In this document: positions 40,333 to 49,088 of the stretch, one piece after another | Numbering within the stretch: position 1 is the stretch's first letter | How the letters are laid out: every line of letters starts with the position of its first letter | Assembly (NCBI GenBank): GCA_963838035.1 | Contig: CAWIPM010000002.1 | Location: forward strand, 372,001 to 436,000 | DNA: 64,000 bases | Direction of reading: 5' to 3' | Source: CAVVNN01 sp963838035 | Lineage (GTDB): Bacteria; Actinomycetota; Thermoleophilia; Solirubrobacterales; 70-9 | The notes under the pieces: model-generated | Database searches by the model: none | Seen by the model: only the letters and a program-made list of their open reading frames with translations | What the model was told of the DNA's origin: nothing | Program-made: the position numbers and the translations under genes

Positions 40333-41709
40333 CTAATCATGCCTTTTAAAGCGGCTGATGAAAAACCCGGTGGTGCGATCGCGGTCCGGGCGCAGCTGCA
40401 GACAGCGCGCGTCGGCGGGCGAGGCCAGGTCGGGTGCGCGCTCGCCGAGGTCCTCGACCTCCAGTGGCGGGACCTCCCCTTCGCGCGACGCCGCGAGCAG
40501 TCCGGCGACCTGATCCTCGTTCTCTCGGCGAGAGATCGTGCAGGTAGCGTAGACGAGGACGCCGCCGGGCCGCAGGACCCTCGCCGCCCGCAGCAGCGCC
40601 CCTCGCTGCACCCCGGCCAGCCGCTCGATCGCCCGGGGCGACTTGCGCCAGCGGGCGTCGGGGCGCGAGGCGAGAGCGCCGAGGTCCGAGCAGGGCGCGT
40701 CGAGGAGGACGCGATCGAACCCCGACGCCATCTCCATCGTGGCCGCGTCGGCCTCGACCACGGTGACGCTGCGCAGCCCAAGCCGACGGGCCTGTCCCGC
40801 CACTTCGGCGGCGCGTGCGGGGTCCAGCTCGACCGAGATCACCTCGCCGCGATCGCCCATCCGCGCCGCGATCTGGCCGGTCTTGATCCCCGGGCCCGCG
40901 CAGATGTCGAGGACGTGCTCGCCCTCGTGCGGATCGAGGACTTCGACCACGACTGCAGAGCCGCGGCTCTGCGGAGTCAGCTCTCCGGCGGCGACCAGCT
41001 CGGGCACCCTGGAGCCGGTGCGCCCCGACAACACGAGTGTCTCCGGAGATGCAAGCGGCCAGCCACCCTCCGGCAAGTTGACGTCGACCCCCTCCTCGCG
41101 CAGCGCCGCCTGCAGCTCCGCGCGCCTTCCCCGGAGAAGGTTGACCCGCATCGCCACCTCGGCCGGCTCGTTGCAGGCCGCGAGCAGCGAGCGGGCGCCG
41201 TCGGGGCCGAGCTCGCGCCACCACATCTCGACCAGCCACGGCGGCATCGAATGGGCGACCGCGGCAGCCTCGGGTGTGGAGTCGTCGCCGAGCAGGGAGT
41301 CGACCAGCGCCACCCGTTCCCGCACGGCGCGCCGCAGAACCGCGTTGACCAGACCGGCGGCGTGGGCGGCGCCGGCCCTCTTGACCAACTCGACCGCCTG
41401 GTCGACGGCGGCGTGGTCGGGTGTGGCGTCGGCGAACAGCAGCTCATAGAGGCCGAGTCGCAGCCCGGCGAGGACCGGCGGGTCGAGCAGCCTGGTCGAA
41501 CGCTCCGCCAACCGCTCGATCGCAGCGTCGCTCGTCCCACGGCGCTGCACCGCGCCGAAAGCGAGCCGCTGCGCCTGGGCGCGCTCGCGACCGGCGAGCC
41601 GATCCGCGTCCGCGGCCTGACGGAAGACAAGCTCGGTGTGGGCGCCGTCCTCGAAGGTCGCCCGGATCGCCTCGAAGGCGAGCCCTCGCGTGGCCGCGAC
41701 CTCGCTCAC
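40333..41709 (-). CDS. rsmB: 16S rRNA (cytosine-967-C5)-methyltransferase (RsmB/NOP2 family)
   Basis: 458 residues. N-terminal NusB-like RNA-binding domain (about 1-140) then methyltransferase: VLDICAGPGIKTGQIA (motif I), LLDAPCSDLG (motif IV Cys) and VYATCTISRRENEDQV (motif VI catalytic Cys). Start overlaps fmt stop as GTGA. Confidence 0.94.
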   Translation of the reverse strand: MSEVAATRGLAFEAIRATFEDGAHTELVFRQAADADRLAGRERAQAQRLAFGAVQRRGTSDAAIERLAERSTRLLDPPVLAGLRLGLYELLFADATPDHAAVDQAVELVKRAGAAHAAGLVNAVLRRAVRERVALVDSLLGDDSTPEAAAVAHSMPPWLVEMWWRELGPDGARSLLAACNEPAEVAMRVNLLRGRRAELQAALREEGVDVNLPEGGWPLASPETLVLSGRTGSRVPELVAAGELTPQSRGSAVVVEVLDPHEGEHVLDICAGPGIKTGQIAARMGDRGEVISVELDPARAAEVAGQARRLGLRSVTVVEADAATMEMASGFDRVLLDAPCSDLGALASRPDARWRKSPRAIERLAGVQRGALLRAARVLRPGGVLVYATCTISRRENEDQVAGLLAASREGEVPPLEVEDLGERAPDLASPADARCLQLRPDRDRTTGFFISRFKRHD

Positions 41710-42611
41710 GACCCGGGCAGCGCGTGGCCACGCAGGTAGGCGTCGACCGGCATCGGCCTTCCCCCCGGAGGTTGCACGACTTCCAACCGCAGCGCGCCGC
41801 GGCCGCAGCCGAGCAGGAGCGCGCCCCCCTCGGCTCGGATCTCGCCCGTGCCGATGCTGACGTCGGCGGCGCGGGCGCGGCGCACCCCCAGCCGCTCATC
41901 GCCGGAGACCTCGAGGTAGGCGCCGACATGCGGCGTCAGCGCGCGGACGACGCGGGCAAGCTCCTCCGCCGGCAGAGCCGGGTCGAGCCGACGCTCCGCC
42001 GGGGCGATCTTCTCGGCGTAGGTCGCCTCGCGGTCATCCTGCTCGGTGAGCTCCAGGCGGCCCTCGGCTTCCAGGTCGAGCGCCTGCGCGAGCAGCTCTC
42101 CTCCGATCGCGGAGAGCCGCTGGGAGAGGCCGGCGAAGTCCTCATCGGGGCCGATCGGGGTCTCCTCCTGAAGGGCGACCGGCCCGGAGTCGAGTCCGGC
42201 GGTGACCCGCATGATGGTGACGCCGGTGCGAGCGTCGCCCTCGATGATCGCCCGCTCGATCGGCGCCGCGCCGCGCCAGCGCGGCAGCAGCGACGGGTGG
42301 ACGTTCAGCATCGGCAGCTCGGAGAGCAGCGGCTCCCGGATCAGCTGGCCGAAGGCGCAGACCGACGCCACCTGCGGCTGCGCAGCGCGGATTCGCTCCA
42401 ACGCGGCTTCGTCGTTGACGCTCTCGGCCTGCAGCAGCTCGATGCCCAGCTCCCGCGCCGTCTCCGCCACGGGGGGCGGCAGGAGCATGCGGCCGCGACC
42501 CTGGCGTCGGTCAGGCGGCGTGACGACGAGTAGCGGGCGGTGCGGGGAGCCGCCGAGGCCGCGCAGCACCGCAGCCGCGAACTCGGAGGTGCCGAGGAAG
42601 ACTGTTCTCAC
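41706..42611 (-). CDS. fmt: methionyl-tRNA formyltransferase
   Basis: 301 residues: VFLGTSEFAAAVLRGL, VHPSLLPRWRGAAPIERAI (catalytic Asn/His/Asp region) and a C-terminal OB-like tRNA-binding domain. Formylates initiator Met-tRNA; partner of def directly upstream (overlap GTGA). Confidence 0.96.
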   Translation of the reverse strand: MRTVFLGTSEFAAAVLRGLGGSPHRPLLVVTPPDRRQGRGRMLLPPPVAETARELGIELLQAESVNDEAALERIRAAQPQVASVCAFGQLIREPLLSELPMLNVHPSLLPRWRGAAPIERAIIEGDARTGVTIMRVTAGLDSGPVALQEETPIGPDEDFAGLSQRLSAIGGELLAQALDLEAEGRLELTEQDDREATYAEKIAPAERRLDPALPAEELARVVRALTPHVGAYLEVSGDERLGVRRARAADVSIGTGEIRAEGGALLLGCGRGALRLEVVQPPGGRPMPVDAYLRGHALPGS

Positions 42612-43234
42612 GCGTCGGTTCGAGGCTCTCTATGTTCGGCCGTCTCGTCGCCGCCCTCGGCCGGCGGGCTGTAGCTGGTGCCCTCGCGCAGCGCGCGGAG
42701 CGCGCCCTTGCGCTGCGCGCGGGGGGCGCGATCGAGAATGAGGACACCGTCGAGGTGGTCGATCTCGTGCTGGAGGACGCGCGCCTCGAGTCCCGACGCC
42801 TCGATGCTCACCGGGCCCCCCTCGGCGTCGCTCCCGCTGATCCGTGCATGCAGTGAGCGCTCCACGTCCATCGAGACACGGGGCAGGCTCAGACAGCCCT
42901 CCTCCGCGACCACGGCCTCCGCGGAGAGCCACTCGACCTCCGGGTTGACTAGGGCGGTCGGTTCGCCGTCGGGGCCGGCCTGGAAGACGAGCAGGCGCCG
43001 CAGGACTCCGATCTGGGTCGCCGCCAACCCGACTCCCATGCTGTCTCGCATGATCGAGACCATCCGCTCGACCTCTTCCCGCAGCCGGGGCCCGAACTCG
43101 CTCACCGGCGACGCCCTGCTCTTAAGCACGGCGTCGCCGAACTTGATCACCTGCGCCATAGCCGCCTCACGCCTCTCCAGCAGCTCCGCCTCGAGCTGGT
43201 GCTCTCCGGCGCCGGTCTCGACTGGCTCGCTCAT
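42608..43234 (-). CDS. def: peptide deformylase
   Basis: 208 residues: GVGLAATQIGV (motif 1), EEGCLSLP (motif 2, metal Cys) and LQHEIDHLDG (motif 3, HExxH metal site). Removes the formyl group from nascent proteins. ATG 43234 is 9 nt after TAGACT; ATG 43159 (MAQVIKFGD) would give the more usual N-terminus. Confidence 0.95.
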   Translation of the reverse strand: MSEPVETGAGEHQLEAELLERREAAMAQVIKFGDAVLKSRASPVSEFGPRLREEVERMVSIMRDSMGVGLAATQIGVLRRLLVFQAGPDGEPTALVNPEVEWLSAEAVVAEEGCLSLPRVSMDVERSLHARISGSDAEGGPVSIEASGLEARVLQHEIDHLDGVLILDRAPRAQRKGALRALREGTSYSPPAEGGDETAEHREPRTDA

Positions 43235-43236
43235 TC

Positions 43237-43247
43237 GACTCTGAGTC
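43237..43247. repeat. 11-nt odd palindrome before def
   Basis: GACTC-T-GAGTC ends 3 nt before ATG 43234 and overlaps the TAGACT hexamer, so a protein bound here would cover the start. The rest of the 103-nt priA-def gap shows nothing else. Confidence 0.35.
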
Positions 43248-43249
43248 TA
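43244..43249 (-). promoter_or_regulatory. TANNNT hexamer before def
   Basis: TAGACT, 9 nt before ATG 43234. Confidence 0.4.
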
Positions 43250-43337
43250 AGGATGCGGGGGGAGCCGCAGCAACACGATCGCACCCGATCGCGAGGGACT
43301 CGAATCAACCGCTGTCACCGAGGCGATCGGCCGCTGC

Positions 43338-45314
43338 TCACTGCGGGTCGACGTCGACGCTGAGGGCGACGTCGCGCAGGGCGCGGTCGGAGGCGAGGCT
43401 CTCAACTGCCTCGCGCACGGCGGCGACGGCGCCCTCGCGGTCATCGGCCTTGGTCAGAAGACGGCGGCGGTGGCGGTTGCGGACGCGGAACATCGGCGCC
43501 GGGCCGAGCAGGTCGGCGCCCTCGGGAAGCCCCGCGCCCAGCTCGGTGGCGAGGCGTGAGGCCGCCTCTTCGAGCCGCGGTTCCGACTCGGCCCTCAGCA
43601 CGACTCGGATCAGGTGGGAGAAGGGCGGGTAGCGCAGGGCCCGCCGCCGCTCGATCTCTCCGTGGAGGAAGCCTGCCGCGTCGTGGCGAGAAGCGTGGAC
43701 GATGCTGGGAGCCTCCGGCGCCAGGGTCTGGACGATCACCTCTCCGCCGGCCTCGCCGCGGCCGCTGCGCCCCGCCAGCTGGGCGACCATGGCGAAGGTG
43801 CGCTCCTCGGCTCGAAAGTCGGGGAAGCGCAGGGTCGCGTCGGCGTCGAGGATCGCGCTCAGCGTCACCTCGGGGAAGTCGTGGCCCTTGGCGACCATCT
43901 GGGTGCCGACCAGGACGCCGCTGGGCGCCGCGTCGAAGCGATCGAGGATCTCGGCGTGGGCCCCGCGCCCGGCGGCTGTGTCGGAGTCGAAGCGGAAGAC
44001 CGGCATCGGCTCCAGGCGCTCCGACAGCAGGCTCTCGATCCGCTCGGTGCCGGCGCCGGCACGCGAGAGGGTGGTCGAGCCGCACTCCGAGCAGACTCGC
44101 GGCAGCGCCTCGGAGTGAGCGCAGTGGTGGCAGACGAGGCGCCCGCTGTGGCGGTGGACGATCGTCGAGACGTCGCAGTTGGGACAGCTCCAGTGGTGGC
44201 CGCAGGAGCGGCAGGTGAGCCAGGGAGAGAAACCGCGGCGGTTGATCATCACGATCGCCTTGGCGCCGGCCCGGCGGACCTCCTCCAGAGCCTCCCAGGT
44301 GGTCCGGTGCAGCGGCCCCGAGCGAGGGTCGGCGGCGCGCATGTCGACGACCTCGACCGGCGGCAGGCGGCGGCCGTCGACTCGGCGCGGCAGCTCGACC
44401 CGGGGCAGCTGAAGCCAGGACTCGGGCCTCGGCGTCGCGGTTCCGGCGACGAGGACGGCGCCGCAGTCCTCGGCCCGGCGGCGCGCCACCGCCCGCGCGT
44501 CGTAGCAGGGGTCGCTCTCCTGCTTGTAGGAAGGGTCGTGCTCCTCGTCGATGACGATCAACCCGAGGTCGCGGACGGGGGCGAACACGGCCGAGCGCGG
44601 GCCTACGCAGACGCTCGCCTCGCCGCTGCGCAGGCGCCGCCACTCGTCGTAGCGCTCGGCCTCGGTGAGGGCGGAGTGCAGGACCGCGAAGCGGTCGCCC
44701 AACCGGGTGCGGAAGCGGGACACCGCCTGCGGGGCGAGGCCGATCTCCGGGACGAGGACGATCGCCCCCCTGCCCTGGGCAAGCGCCGCCTCGACCGCAG
44801 CGAGGTAGACCTCGGTCTTGCCGGAGCCGGTCACGCCGTGGAGGAGCAGCGCGCGGGGCGCCTCCGCCTCGCCGTCGAGCGCCGCGCCGATCTCCTCCAC
44901 AGCGCGCGCCTGCTCGGGCAGCAGCTGTGGGGGAACGGTCGAGTCGAGCGCGACGCCCGGCAACTCGACCCGCGGCCTGCTGCGGCGCTTGCGAACCCCG
45001 GCCCCGGGGGGAAGAACCAGCCGCAGGCCGCGCGATGGCGTGGAGCAGTACTCGCGGGCGACCCAGAGGCCAAGCCTGACAAGCTCCGCCGGCACTCCCG
45101 TCTGCAGCGCTTCGATCGGCTCGGCGAGGCGCTCTGGCGGAAGCTCGGAGGACTCGGCAACCTCGACGACCACTCCGAGAACGCGCCGGCGCCCGAAGGG
45201 CACCCGGACGACGCTCCCCACCCCCACATCCGCCATCTCGGCGGGCAGCCGGTAATCGAACGGGCCGCGCAGCGCGCGGGCGGTGGTGAGCGGCTCGACC
45301 TTGGCTATCGACAT
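43338..45314 (-). CDS. priA: primosomal protein N' (PriA)
   Basis: 658 residues. N-terminal 3'-DNA-binding domain (GPFDYRLPAEMADVGVGSVV), helicase with LLHGVTGSGKTEVYL (Walker A) and VIDEEHDPSYKQE (DExH), and eight zinc-binding Cys in CRSCGHHWSCPNC...CHHC...CSECG. Restarts replication. Actinobacterial PriA proteins often lack an intact Walker motif; this one is intact. Confidence 0.95.
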   Translation of the reverse strand: MSIAKVEPLTTARALRGPFDYRLPAEMADVGVGSVVRVPFGRRRVLGVVVEVAESSELPPERLAEPIEALQTGVPAELVRLGLWVAREYCSTPSRGLRLVLPPGAGVRKRRSRPRVELPGVALDSTVPPQLLPEQARAVEEIGAALDGEAEAPRALLLHGVTGSGKTEVYLAAVEAALAQGRGAIVLVPEIGLAPQAVSRFRTRLGDRFAVLHSALTEAERYDEWRRLRSGEASVCVGPRSAVFAPVRDLGLIVIDEEHDPSYKQESDPCYDARAVARRRAEDCGAVLVAGTATPRPESWLQLPRVELPRRVDGRRLPPVEVVDMRAADPRSGPLHRTTWEALEEVRRAGAKAIVMINRRGFSPWLTCRSCGHHWSCPNCDVSTIVHRHSGRLVCHHCAHSEALPRVCSECGSTTLSRAGAGTERIESLLSERLEPMPVFRFDSDTAAGRGAHAEILDRFDAAPSGVLVGTQMVAKGHDFPEVTLSAILDADATLRFPDFRAEERTFAMVAQLAGRSGRGEAGGEVIVQTLAPEAPSIVHASRHDAAGFLHGEIERRRALRYPPFSHLIRVVLRAESEPRLEEAASRLATELGAGLPEGADLLGPAPMFRVRNRHRRRLLTKADDREGAVAAVREAVESLASDRALRDVALSVDVDPQ

Positions 45315-45321
45315 CGGCCTG

Positions 45322-45327
45322 ACGGTA
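45322..45327 (-). promoter_or_regulatory. TANNNT hexamer before priA
   Basis: TACCGT, 7 nt before ATG 45314, in the 50-nt divergent gap with the PH-domain gene. Confidence 0.4.
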
Positions 45328-45350
45328 TGGAGGGAGGCGGACGCCGCGGG

Positions 45351-45356
45351 TATGCT
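45351..45356 (+). promoter_or_regulatory. TANNNT hexamer before PH-domain gene
   Basis: TATGCT, 8 nt before GTG 45365, back to back with the priA hexamer. Confidence 0.45.
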
Positions 45357-45364
45357 GGGCGCTC

Positions 45365-45871
45365 GTGGCGAGTCTCAATCTCAGCCCCGGGGAGCGGATG
45401 ATCTTCCAGGGCCACCCGTCGTGGCGGGCGCTGTTGGGCTTCTACCTGAAAGGGATCCTGGTCGCGGCGATCGTCGCGGTGCTGTTCAAGCTGTTCGGCT
45501 CCGGCGCCGCAACAGTCTTCCTCGTCGTCCTGGTGCTGATCGGCCTCACCGTCGTCGTCGGCTTCGTGCGGCGGATGGGGACCACCTACACGATCACCGA
45601 CCGGCGCCTCAACATCAAGCGCGGGATCGTCTCCCGCGAGATCCAGGAGACACGGTTGGAGCGGGTCCAGAACGTCAACTACCGCCAGTCCGTCTACCAG
45701 CGGCTGATGCAGATCGGCGACGTCGACTTCGACACCGCGGCCAGCGACGACTACAACTTCGTCTTCGCCGGGGTGGCGAACCCGGGCGAGGTGGTCCACC
45801 GCGTCGATCAGGCGACCGGGTCGAGCGCCGCCGGTGCTCACGGCCTCGGAGAAGCGCAGCCTCCTGGCTAG
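45365..45871 (+). CDS. membrane PH-domain protein (bPH2/DUF304, YdbS-like)
   Basis: 168 residues. Two close hydrophobic helices (about 25-70) precede a bacterial PH domain: YTITDRRLNIKRGIVSREIQETRLERVQNVNYRQSVYQRLMQIGDVDF. Function unknown; relatives affect envelope stress. The stop shares CTAG with the convergent metK stop (4-nt overlap). Confidence 0.87.
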   Translation: MASLNLSPGERMIFQGHPSWRALLGFYLKGILVAAIVAVLFKLFGSGAATVFLVVLVLIGLTVVVGFVRRMGTTYTITDRRLNIKRGIVSREIQETRLERVQNVNYRQSVYQRLMQIGDVDFDTAASDDYNFVFAGVANPGEVVHRVDQATGSSAAGAHGLGEAQPPG

Positions 45872-47121
45872 GCGGGAGTGGCGGTAAGGCCGGCCGCGTC
45901 GCGCAACGCCTCGACCCGGTCCGTCTTCTCCCAGGCGAAATCGGCGTCGTCGCGACCGAAGTGCCCGTAGGCGGCGGTCTTCTGGAAGATCGGGCGATGC
46001 AGGTCGAGGTAGCGGCGGAAGGCGCCGGGGCGGAGGTCGAACTCGGCTTCGACCAACTCCGAGATCCGCGCGTCGGGGATCTTGCCCGTGCCAAAGGTCT
46101 CGACCATCAGCGAGATCGGCCGGGCGACGCCGATCGCGTAGGCGACCTGGACCTCGCAGCGATCGGCGAGGCCGGCCGCGACGACGTTCTTGGCCACATG
46201 GCGAGCGGCATAGGCGGCCGAGCGGTCGACCTTGGAGGGGTCCTTGCCCGAGAAGGCGCCACCGCCGTGGCGGGCCATGCCGCCGTAGGTGTCGACGATG
46301 ATCTTGCGGCCGGTAAGGCCGGCGTCGCCCACCGGGCCGCCGATCACGAACTTGCCGGTCGGGTTGACGAGGAAGCCCTCGCGCAGCTCGCCCTCGTCGT
46401 AGAGGCCAGGGACCTCGGACCCGAGCACGGGCAGCACCACGCGCTCCCAGAGGTCGGGCTTGATCGTCGTCTCCGAGTCGACGCCCTCGGCGTGCTGGGT
46501 CGAGATCAGCAGCTTCTCGACCCCAACCGGGCGACCGTCGGCGTAGCGCACCGTCACCTGGGTCTTGCCGTCGGGGCCGAGATAGGGCAGGGTCTCGTCC
46601 TTGCGGATCGCGGCGAGGCGCTCTGCGAGCCTGTGCGCGATCTGGATCGGCATCGGCATCAGCGCCTCGGTCTCGTCGGTCGCGTAGCCGAACATCATCC
46701 CCTGGTCCCCCGCGCCGGCAACCAGGAGCTCGTCGCCGTCACCGGCTCGGCCGACCCGCGTCTCATGGGAGGCGTCGACGCCCTGGGCGATGTCGGGTGA
46801 CTGCTTGTCGAGCGCGACCAGAACCGAGATGTGGTCGCAGTTGTAGCCGTAGTCGCCGTGGTCGTAGCCGATCTCGCGGATCGTCTCGCGGACGATCTCG
46901 GGCACGTCGAGGTGGACTTCGGTGGAGATCTCGCCCGACACCACCGCCATCCCGGTGTTGACGAGGGTCTCGCAGGCGACCCTCCCCTCGGGGTCCGCGG
47001 CCATGACCGCGTCGAGTACGCCGTCGGAGATCTGGTCGCAGACCTTGTCTGGGTGGCCCTCGGTGACGGACTCGGAGGTGAAGAGGTACTCGCCCTCGGC
47101 GAGCGGCTTGGACTCGGTCAT
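45868..47121 (-). CDS. metK: S-adenosylmethionine synthetase
   Basis: 417 residues: FTSESVTEGHPDKVCDQISD, GAGDQGMMFGYA and GGGAFSGKDPSKVDRSAAY are the family signatures. Makes SAM from Met and ATP. ATG 47121 is 6 nt after TAGGCT. Last gene of the minus-strand run starting at trpS. Confidence 0.97.
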   Translation of the reverse strand: MTESKPLAEGEYLFTSESVTEGHPDKVCDQISDGVLDAVMAADPEGRVACETLVNTGMAVVSGEISTEVHLDVPEIVRETIREIGYDHGDYGYNCDHISVLVALDKQSPDIAQGVDASHETRVGRAGDGDELLVAGAGDQGMMFGYATDETEALMPMPIQIAHRLAERLAAIRKDETLPYLGPDGKTQVTVRYADGRPVGVEKLLISTQHAEGVDSETTIKPDLWERVVLPVLGSEVPGLYDEGELREGFLVNPTGKFVIGGPVGDAGLTGRKIIVDTYGGMARHGGGAFSGKDPSKVDRSAAYAARHVAKNVVAAGLADRCEVQVAYAIGVARPISLMVETFGTGKIPDARISELVEAEFDLRPGAFRRYLDLHRPIFQKTAAYGHFGRDDADFAWEKTDRVEALRDAAGLTATPA

Positions 47122-47127
47122 GCGGGA

Positions 47128-47133
47128 AGCCTA
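47128..47133 (-). promoter_or_regulatory. TANNNT hexamer before metK, formed from the der stop codon
   Basis: TAGGCT, 6 nt before ATG 47121; TAG is the der stop codon. Confidence 0.45.
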
Positions 47134-48441
47134 GCGACGGCGACCGGAATGGGGAACGAAGTCGATCACGAGCGGCACGCCCTCGAGCGCGTATGCCTCG
47201 CGCAGCCGGTTCTCCAGGTGGTAGGCCCAGTCGCGGGTGATCAGCCTGCGGTCGTTGACCTGTATCGCGATCCGCGGCGGGCTCTCCTCCACCTGGGCGG
47301 CGTAATAGAGGCGCAGACGCCGCCCTCGCCGCGACGGCGGCGGCGTCCTCGCGACGACGTCGGCGACGAACCGGTTCAGCTCGGGGGTCGGGATCCGCTC
47401 GCCTGCCCTGTCTGCCAGCTCCAGCGCCCGTGGCAGCAGGCGCGCCACGTTGCGGCCGCCCGTCGCGGAGCAGGTGATCACCGCGGGGCGCAGCCGCAAC
47501 TTGCGCTCGACCCTGGCGCGGGCGTCGTCGATGTCGGTAGCGGTGATGTCCCACTTGTTGAGGGCAAGCAGGGTGGCGCAGCCGGCGCGCATCGCCATCT
47601 CCGCCACCCGAAGGTCTTCCGCGGTGACGCCGTCGGAGGCGTCACAGACGACCAGCGCCACGTCGGCGCGCTCGACCGCGCGCTCGGAGCGCAGCTGCGC
47701 GTAATAGTCGACGCTGCCGGCGACCTTCGCGCGGCGGCGCAGCCCTGCGGTGTCGACCAGCGTCACGCGGCGGCCGTCGAGGACCAGCTCCGTGTCGATC
47801 GCGTCGCGGGTGGTCCCCGCCGCCTCGGAGACGATCACCCGCTCGGAGCCGAGGAAGGCGTTGACGAGGGAGGACTTGCCGACATTGGGCCGGCCGACCA
47901 CGGCGACCCGGGTGACACCCTCCTCGGCCACCGCAGGCGGGCGCTCGCCGAGCGCCTCGACGATGCGGTCGAGCAGGTCGCCGCTGGCGAGCCCATGGGT
48001 CGCCGAGACCGAGATCGGCTCACCGAGGCCGAGCTTGTGGAACTCGGCGGCGATGTGGGCTTCGCCGGGGCGATCGACCTTGTTGGCGACGACGAGGACC
48101 GGGACCTGCGAACCGCGCAGCACCTTCGCCAGCTCCGCGTCTCCGGCCCGCACTCCGGCGCGGGCGTCGACGACCAGCAGCACCGCGTCGGCCTCGGCGA
48201 TCGCCAGTTGCGCCTGGCGCCGCACGTCGCGGGCCAGCTCAGCTTCGTCCTCGAGGTCGATCCCGCCTGTGTCGATCAGCTCGAAGGCGGCACCGTTCCA
48301 CTCGCAGGCCAGCCGCTTGCGGTCGCGAGTGACCCCGGGCTCCGCTGCCGTGACCGCCTCGCTGCCGCCCGCCAGCCGGTTGACCAGTGTGCTCTTGCCG
48401 ACGTTGGGGAAGCCGACGACGGCGACCGTGGGAATGCTCAT
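47131..48441 (-). CDS. der: ribosome-associated GTPase Der (EngA)
   Basis: 436 residues with two tandem GTPase domains, GFPNVGKSTLVNRL and GRPNVGKSSLVNAF, each with DTGG/DTAG and NKxD (VANKVDRP, ALNKWDIT), then a KH-like domain. Needed for 50S assembly. Overlaps cmk by 4 nt. Confidence 0.96.
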   Translation of the reverse strand: MSIPTVAVVGFPNVGKSTLVNRLAGGSEAVTAAEPGVTRDRKRLACEWNGAAFELIDTGGIDLEDEAELARDVRRQAQLAIAEADAVLLVVDARAGVRAGDAELAKVLRGSQVPVLVVANKVDRPGEAHIAAEFHKLGLGEPISVSATHGLASGDLLDRIVEALGERPPAVAEEGVTRVAVVGRPNVGKSSLVNAFLGSERVIVSEAAGTTRDAIDTELVLDGRRVTLVDTAGLRRRAKVAGSVDYYAQLRSERAVERADVALVVCDASDGVTAEDLRVAEMAMRAGCATLLALNKWDITATDIDDARARVERKLRLRPAVITCSATGGRNVARLLPRALELADRAGERIPTPELNRFVADVVARTPPPSRRGRRLRLYYAAQVEESPPRIAIQVNDRRLITRDWAYHLENRLREAYALEGVPLVIDFVPHSGRRR

Positions 48442-49076
48442 CCAAGGCCCCGCTCGCTGGCCAGCGCGACGACGCGGGAGACCGCCTCCTCGAGCGCGAG
48501 GCCGGTTGTGTCGATCTCGATCGCGTCTGCGGCGCGGCGCAGGGCGCTGTGCTTCCGGGTCTCGTCGCGGCGGTCGCGCTCGCGCTGGGCGGCGAGGACG
48601 GTTGCGCGGTCCTCTCCGGTCTGTGCGGCACGGCGGCGGGCGCGCTCCTCGTCCGAGGCGGTGAGAAAGACCTTCAGCGGTGAGTCGGGGCTGACCACGG
48701 TGCCGATGTCGCGGCCCTCGGCGACAAAGCGACCGCAGGCGATCATCTCGCGCTGACGGGCGACGAGCGCCTCGCGGACAGCGGGGTGCACGGAGACGTG
48801 CGAAGCCGCCTCTGTCACCTCGGCCGAACGGATCACGGCCGAGACGTCGCGGCCGCCCGCCAGGACTCGGTTGCCGTCTAGCTCGACCTCCAGTTCCGCG
48901 GCGACGGCGCCCATCGCCTCACCGTCATCGAGGTCCGCCCCCCGCTCGAGGCCGAAAAGCGCCACGCATCGATACATCGCCCCCGAGTCGAGGTAGGTGA
49001 AGCCAAGAGCGGCGGCGACGCCGCGCGCCACCGAGGACTTGCCGGCCCCGGCAGGGCCGTCGATCGCGATCACCAT
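48438..49076 (-). CDS. cmk: cytidylate kinase
   Basis: 212 residues: IAIDGPAGAGKSSVARGVA (P-loop), YLDSGAMYRCVAL and GRDIGTVVSPDSPLKVFLTAS. Phosphorylates CMP/dCMP. Start ATG 49076, with TAGATT 6 nt upstream; cmk-der pairing is common. Confidence 0.96.
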   Translation of the reverse strand: MVIAIDGPAGAGKSSVARGVAAALGFTYLDSGAMYRCVALFGLERGADLDDGEAMGAVAAELEVELDGNRVLAGGRDVSAVIRSAEVTEAASHVSVHPAVREALVARQREMIACGRFVAEGRDIGTVVSPDSPLKVFLTASDEERARRRAAQTGEDRATVLAAQRERDRRDETRKHSALRRAADAIEIDTTGLALEEAVSRVVALASERGLG

Positions 49077-49082
49077 TGGCGC

Positions 49083-49088
49083 AATCTA
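49083..49088 (-). promoter_or_regulatory. TANNNT hexamer before cmk, formed from the aroA stop codon
   Basis: TAGATT, 6 nt before ATG 49076; TAG is the aroA stop codon. Confidence 0.45.
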
